Notes under the pieces: model-generated
Told to the model about the DNA's origin: nothing
What the model saw: the letters and a program-made list of their open reading frames with translations, nothing else
Database searches by the model: none
Program-made: the position numbers and the translations under genes
Origin: Arthrobacter sp. D5-1
GTDB lineage: Bacteria > Actinomycetota > Actinomycetes > Actinomycetales > Micrococcaceae
Length of the DNA: 64,000 nt
NCBI RefSeq assembly: GCF_017357425.1
Contig: NZ_CP014571.1
Span: 4,092,001 to 4,156,000, forward strand
Direction: 5' to 3'
Shown here: positions 60,922-64,000 of the stretch, in pieces
Layout of the letters: each line of letters begins with the position of its first letter
How positions within the stretch are numbered: position 1 is the first letter of the stretch

Positions 60922-61125
60922 ATGACACAGGACATCAGCAGCAAGAAGACGCCGACCTTGACGTTCCTGGGGGTGCAGGAACTCGCGTGGACTTTAGGGC
61001 TCGTAGCCATGATCATCAATGCCACTGAGCGTGGCCTGGACTGGATCTGGGTGGGCCTGTTGGCCTGCTGGCAGGCATCCATCGTGTGGGGCTTCCTCAA
61101 GTTCCGGCAGGCGAGAGCAAGCTAG
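60922..61125 (+). CDS. Small membrane protein
   Basis: 67 residues from the ATG at 60922 with GGGGAGAG upstream. Two membrane segments (about 20-35 and 40-60, WIWVGLLACWQASIVWGFL). I do not recognise the family. Followed after four bases by a palindromic repeat. The region upstream, 60714-60921, contains no other gene that I can support. Confidence 0.65.
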   Translation: MTQDISSKKTPTLTFLGVQELAWTLGLVAMIINATERGLDWIWVGLLACWQASIVWGFLKFRQARAS

Positions 61126-61129
61126 AGCA

Positions 61130-61200
61130 CCGAAGTCGCCGGAAGCACTGCGAGGTCGCCCGAGCTAACCGGCGAACCCACAGCGTTCCAGCGACCTCGG
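61130..61200. repeat. 71-bp palindromic element
   Basis: CCGAAGTCGCCGGAAGCACTG (61130-61150) is an imperfect inverted repeat of 61181-61200, which reads CAGCGTTCCAGCGACCTCGG. It lies four bases after the stop of the small membrane gene and 11 bases before that of the convergent gene at 61212. GCGAGGTCGCC in the centre repeats part of the arm. Confidence 0.72.
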
Positions 61201-61211
61201 CGGAAAAGGAC

Positions 61212-62060
61212 TTACGCGTCGGCGAATTCCTCGGACTCTTCGAACTCCACGGCAGCGATGATTTCCTTGGTCTCCGGGTGGATCATGAAGGCCTCGTCGT
61301 CGTCCTCGATCATGAGGTAGTCGCCGTGGTCGGTGGAGAAGTGCCAGGCGAGGGTCTTGACGCCGTCGTGCTCGTAGTTGGGATCGCCCATGGTGATCTT
61401 TTCCAGGGCGTAACCGGCCACATCGCAGAGTTCGCGGATGATGACCTCGAACTCCGGGGCGTTGGCGAGGGCTTCTTCGTCAGCTTCAGCCTGGCGCTCG
61501 GCGAGGTCCGGAATCTGTGCGACACGCTCGGCGATGTGAGCTTCGATTTCTTCGTCGGTCAGGACCAGCAGTTCGGACTGGTCGCGGAGGTAAGCCGCGT
61601 TGAGGTCGATGATGTCCTCTTCCTCAAGCAGGGCTTCGAACTCGCCGTCGAGCTCGTCCAAGGTCACAACGGAAGCCGGCGGCGTTTCGGACTCGTCCAG
61701 TTCGCCGTCGAGGTAGGCCTCTGCTTCGTCCTCGGTGAGTGCATCGAACGTGGCCGCCGTGCGGTTGAAGAGGTCCAGGTGGCGGGTGGCGCCCATGCCT
61801 TCGAGGCCCGCGCGGACGTAAGCATCCACTTCCTCACGTTCCGGTGCGGTGAAGACGTACTGGGCGAAGCCGCCGGAGAGTGCCTGGGTCAGGTAAAAGT
61901 CCACAAAGAAGCTGTTGAGCGCAGCGGGTGCGATTTCGTCGCTGTTGAGGAGCTCCTGGTACATCTGGTTCACGACGTTGACGTTGGAATCCACTACATC
62001 CGCATTGCCGGCTTCGAAGCTGGTCTTGTTCAGGACGACGGGGTACTCGTTGGTAGTCAT
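61212..62060 (-). CDS. Acidic DMP19/DUF4375-like protein
   Basis: 282 residues and very acidic. The first ~100 residues (SNVNVVNQMYQELLNSDEIAPAALNSFFVDFYLTQALSGGFAQYVF) resemble DMP19 (DUF4375), a family partly proposed as a DNA mimic or immunity fold. The middle is a Glu-rich helical region with coiled-coil character. The last 70 residues form a small separate domain (TLAWHFSTDHGDYLMIEDDDEAFMIHPETKE). Function unknown. Confidence 0.72.
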   Translation of the reverse strand: MTTNEYPVVLNKTSFEAGNADVVDSNVNVVNQMYQELLNSDEIAPAALNSFFVDFYLTQALSGGFAQYVFTAPEREEVDAYVRAGLEGMGATRHLDLFNRTAATFDALTEDEAEAYLDGELDESETPPASVVTLDELDGEFEALLEEEDIIDLNAAYLRDQSELLVLTDEEIEAHIAERVAQIPDLAERQAEADEEALANAPEFEVIIRELCDVAGYALEKITMGDPNYEHDGVKTLAWHFSTDHGDYLMIEDDDEAFMIHPETKEIIAAVEFEESEEFADA

Positions 62061-62225
62061 GGGAAATCCTCACTGCTGAAAGCTGATGGTGCTCCGGACA
62101 CTTTCAACGTACGCGTGGGAGCGGCGCGGCAATCGAGTAAGAGGTTAACGGAGGGCGAAGTTTGGGAGCCGTTTTCTGCTGACTAAGATTGAGCAGATAA
62201 CCTCCTGCCGAAAGTAGCCCGACGC

Positions 62226-64000
62226 ATGCCGTCCCACACAGACGAAACCTGGGAACTGGCCATACAGACTCCTGCCATTAACGACCGCTCCCTGGCGGCC
62301 GGACTGGCCTATGCCATGGGCAGCCGCGTCAGCGGGATTACTTTCGACGCAGCCACGGGCCTTCTGATGGGCAAAGTCCGCGGGGCCGGTCCGCAGCCTT
62401 ATTCGACGTCCGCAAAACTGGTTCGGAAGCCCAGCGGCTGGAGCTGCACGGTAGGAATCTGCAGTTGCCCGGTCCGCAAGGACTGCAAGCACGTTGCCGC
62501 GCTGCTCTTCACTGCGGAGGACCACCCCACCATCCGGGCGCAGCTCCTTTCCCAGGCTCCTGGAATTCAAACCTCCAGGGATGGCTCGGGCCAGCAGGGC
62601 GGCGCCGCCCGTCCGGCGTGGGAACAAGCGCTCAACAGGCTGATCACGAAGCCAGGCACTGCTCCGAGCGCGGCAGGCATCCAACTCGCGCTCCAGTTCG
62701 AGGTGGAAGAGCCGGCCGCGCACTTCTCCTACACAGGCCGCCGGGACCCCATGCGCAGCGTCCGCCAACTCAAGGCGCGTCCCGTCATGATGGGCGCCAA
62801 GGGCAAGTGGATCCGCGGCGACGTCTCCTGGAACAACCTCAGCTATGTCAGCTTCCGGCGGGAATTCAACGAGGTCCACGTCGAATGGCTTCAGACTTTC
62901 CTCGCCGCCCACGGTTCAAGTAATGGCCGACAGCAACCGTCGGGGGCCATGTGGCTGAGCCTGAACGACTTCGCTGCCAAGAACCTCTGGACCCTCCTCG
63001 CCGACGCCACCAAAGCCGGCATCCCCCTCATCCACTCCGCCGGGAGCGAGCCCGTCCACGTGGAGGCGCAACCCGCCGTCGTCGGACTGAGTTTGGCGCG
63101 AATGGACGCAGCCCCGGCCGCCACAACGGAAGCGCACGACGGCGGCCTGCAGCTCGCGCCGTCAGTCACCGTGGCCGGGGAGCCGGTTGACGCCGCCTCG
63201 GTGGGCTTCCTGGGCAAGCCGGCCAACGGAATCTTCTTCACGCATTCCGGGGACGTCCTGCCCGGAGTGCCGCAGCAGAAGAACCTGATCACCCTTGCCC
63301 CGATCGAGGGCGGCATCACGGACGAGCTCCTTGAATTCGTCATGGACGGCCAAACGCTTCAGATTCCGGCCGAGGATGAGAGCCGGTTCCTGACTTCGTT
63401 CTACCCCAAATTGCGACAATCCACGCCGGTGCAGGCCGCGGACGAATCGGTGGAGCTGCCCACCCTGGCTGTTCCCACACTGTCCCTGCTGGCCAATTAC
63501 GGTAACGATCACAAGGTCCGGTTGCACTGGGAGTGGCATTACAAGTCCGGCACCCTGGTCACCGCCCAACCCTTGTGGCGGCATCCAGAGGACCGTGGTT
63601 ACAGGGACGACCCCGAAGAAGCCCGCATCCTTGAGTCGCTTGGCCGGCCGTGGGATGTGGTTTCGGCGTTGGCCGAGTCCGCCACCGGTGGCTGGGGCGC
63701 TCCGCGTCTCGCAGCAAGCGTTGAATTGGGTGGCCTGGACACCCTGGCGTTCACCGAAGAGGTACTGCCGGCGCTGCGGGAACTGCCCGACGTCGTAGTG
63801 GAAACGTCCGGTGACATCGCGGATTACCGTGAAGCTGCCGAAGCTCCCGTGGTGTCCATCTCCACCAAGGAAACGGCCAGCGGCGACTGGTTCGACCTCG
63901 GCATCGTGATCACGCTTGAGGGCGAACCCGTCTCCTTTGCCGCAGTGTTCTCGGCCCTCGCGGCCGGGATGAGCCGCATGCTGCTGCCCAGCGGAGCCTA
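62226..64000 (+). CDS. SWIM-finger helicase N-terminal part (cut by right edge)
   Basis: The frame from the ATG at 62226 stays open to the window end (591 codons). Residues about 80-90 form a SWIM zinc finger, CSCPVRKDCKH. The following ~500 residues resemble the N-terminal region of SNF2-type DEAD/DEAH helicases of actinobacteria (ending MSRMLLPSGAY), and the ATPase core would lie beyond the edge. Such proteins remodel or move along DNA; the exact role is unknown. The start ATG is preceded by only weak purine signals. Confidence 0.8.
   Translation, partial: MPSHTDETWELAIQTPAINDRSLAAGLAYAMGSRVSGITFDAATGLLMGKVRGAGPQPYSTSAKLVRKPSGWSCTVGICSCPVRKDCKHVAALLFTAEDHPTIRAQLLSQAPGIQTSRDGSGQQGGAARPAWEQALNRLITKPGTAPSAAGIQLALQFEVEEPAAHFSYTGRRDPMRSVRQLKARPVMMGAKGKWIRGDVSWNNLSYVSFRREFNEVHVEWLQTFLAAHGSSNGRQQPSGAMWLSLNDFAAKNLWTLLADATKAGIPLIHSAGSEPVHVEAQPAVVGLSLARMDAAPAATTEAHDGGLQLAPSVTVAGEPVDAASVGFLGKPANGIFFTHSGDVLPGVPQQKNLITLAPIEGGITDELLEFVMDGQTLQIPAEDESRFLTSFYPKLRQSTPVQAADESVELPTLAVPTLSLLANYGNDHKVRLHWEWHYKSGTLVTAQPLWRHPEDRGYRDDPEEARILESLGRPWDVVSALAESATGGWGAPRLAASVELGGLDTLAFTEEVLPALRELPDVVVETSGDIADYREAAEAPVVSISTKETASGDWFDLGIVITLEGEPVSFAAVFSALAAGMSRMLLPSGA

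Overview
The window looks like a chromosomal segment of a high-GC actinobacterium of the Arthrobacter/Paenarthrobacter type (Micrococcaceae). The clues are very high GC at third codon positions, frequent GTG starts, ATGA/GTGA gene overlaps, a DUF3073 protein, a HAIR box in front of clpB, an RskA-like sigma/anti-sigma pair, a WXG-type secreted protein and a guanidine-III riboswitch. The assignment is inferred from gene content; there is no rRNA in the window and I recognised no tRNA.

Layout. 1-425: the end of a higBA-like toxin-antitoxin pair running off the left edge. 759-7899: purine/glyoxylate catabolic operon hyi-glxR-gcl-glxK-allB plus a winged-helix gene, turning allantoin and the glyoxylate derived from it into glycerate phosphate. 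7994-8461: bcp peroxiredoxin. 8640-12492: a regulatory cassette of response regulator/PP2C phosphatase, membrane glycosyltransferase, STAS protein and anti-sigma-type kinase. 12695-14630: lipoprotein, WXG-calpain protease and a small beta-rich protein. 14729-19565: PucG-like aminotransferase, MFS/HxlR pair, PAP2 phosphatase, and uraD-uraH, which shares an operator sequence with the hyi operon. 20137-22922: purF-purM. 22990-29580: two tandem VOC proteins, DUF3073, a septum-formation-like protein, clpB under HspR-type control, and a flavin-split-barrel protein. 29584-32708: modCBA with a HTH-TOBE regulator. 32917-34739: two-component system. 34830-42270: secreted protein, FAD oxidase, DUF4031-HD fusion, ComB-like phosphatase, sialidase, YccF, AHSA1 and trpF. 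42368-45714: HutD, a riboswitch-controlled guanidinium exporter pair, aldo-keto reductase and MBL hydrolase. 45856-49960: DEAD-box helicase, MFS and SoxR with a clear SoxR box. 49976-55790: methyltransferase, Lrp regulator, M20 amidohydrolase and two MFS carriers. 55872-64000: flavin-type protein, trmB, small proteins, ECF sigma/anti-sigma, AbiEi-DUF559 protein, a DMP19-like protein, and the start of a SWIM-finger helicase cut by the right edge.

The most striking non-coding signal is a set of dispersed intergenic repeats, mostly sitting directly behind stop codons: a 32-bp tandem unit at four loci, always in the same orientation relative to the gene it follows; a 61-bp palindrome present as two pairs with identical 13-bp spacing around the DEAD-box helicase; a 66-bp palindrome in two copies about 53 kb apart; and single palindromic elements after uraH, after the FAD oxidase and after a small membrane gene. 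The strongest candidates for little-described systems are the phosphatase/STAS/kinase module wrapped around a glycosyltransferase with a long helical insertion, and the WXG-calpain cassette.
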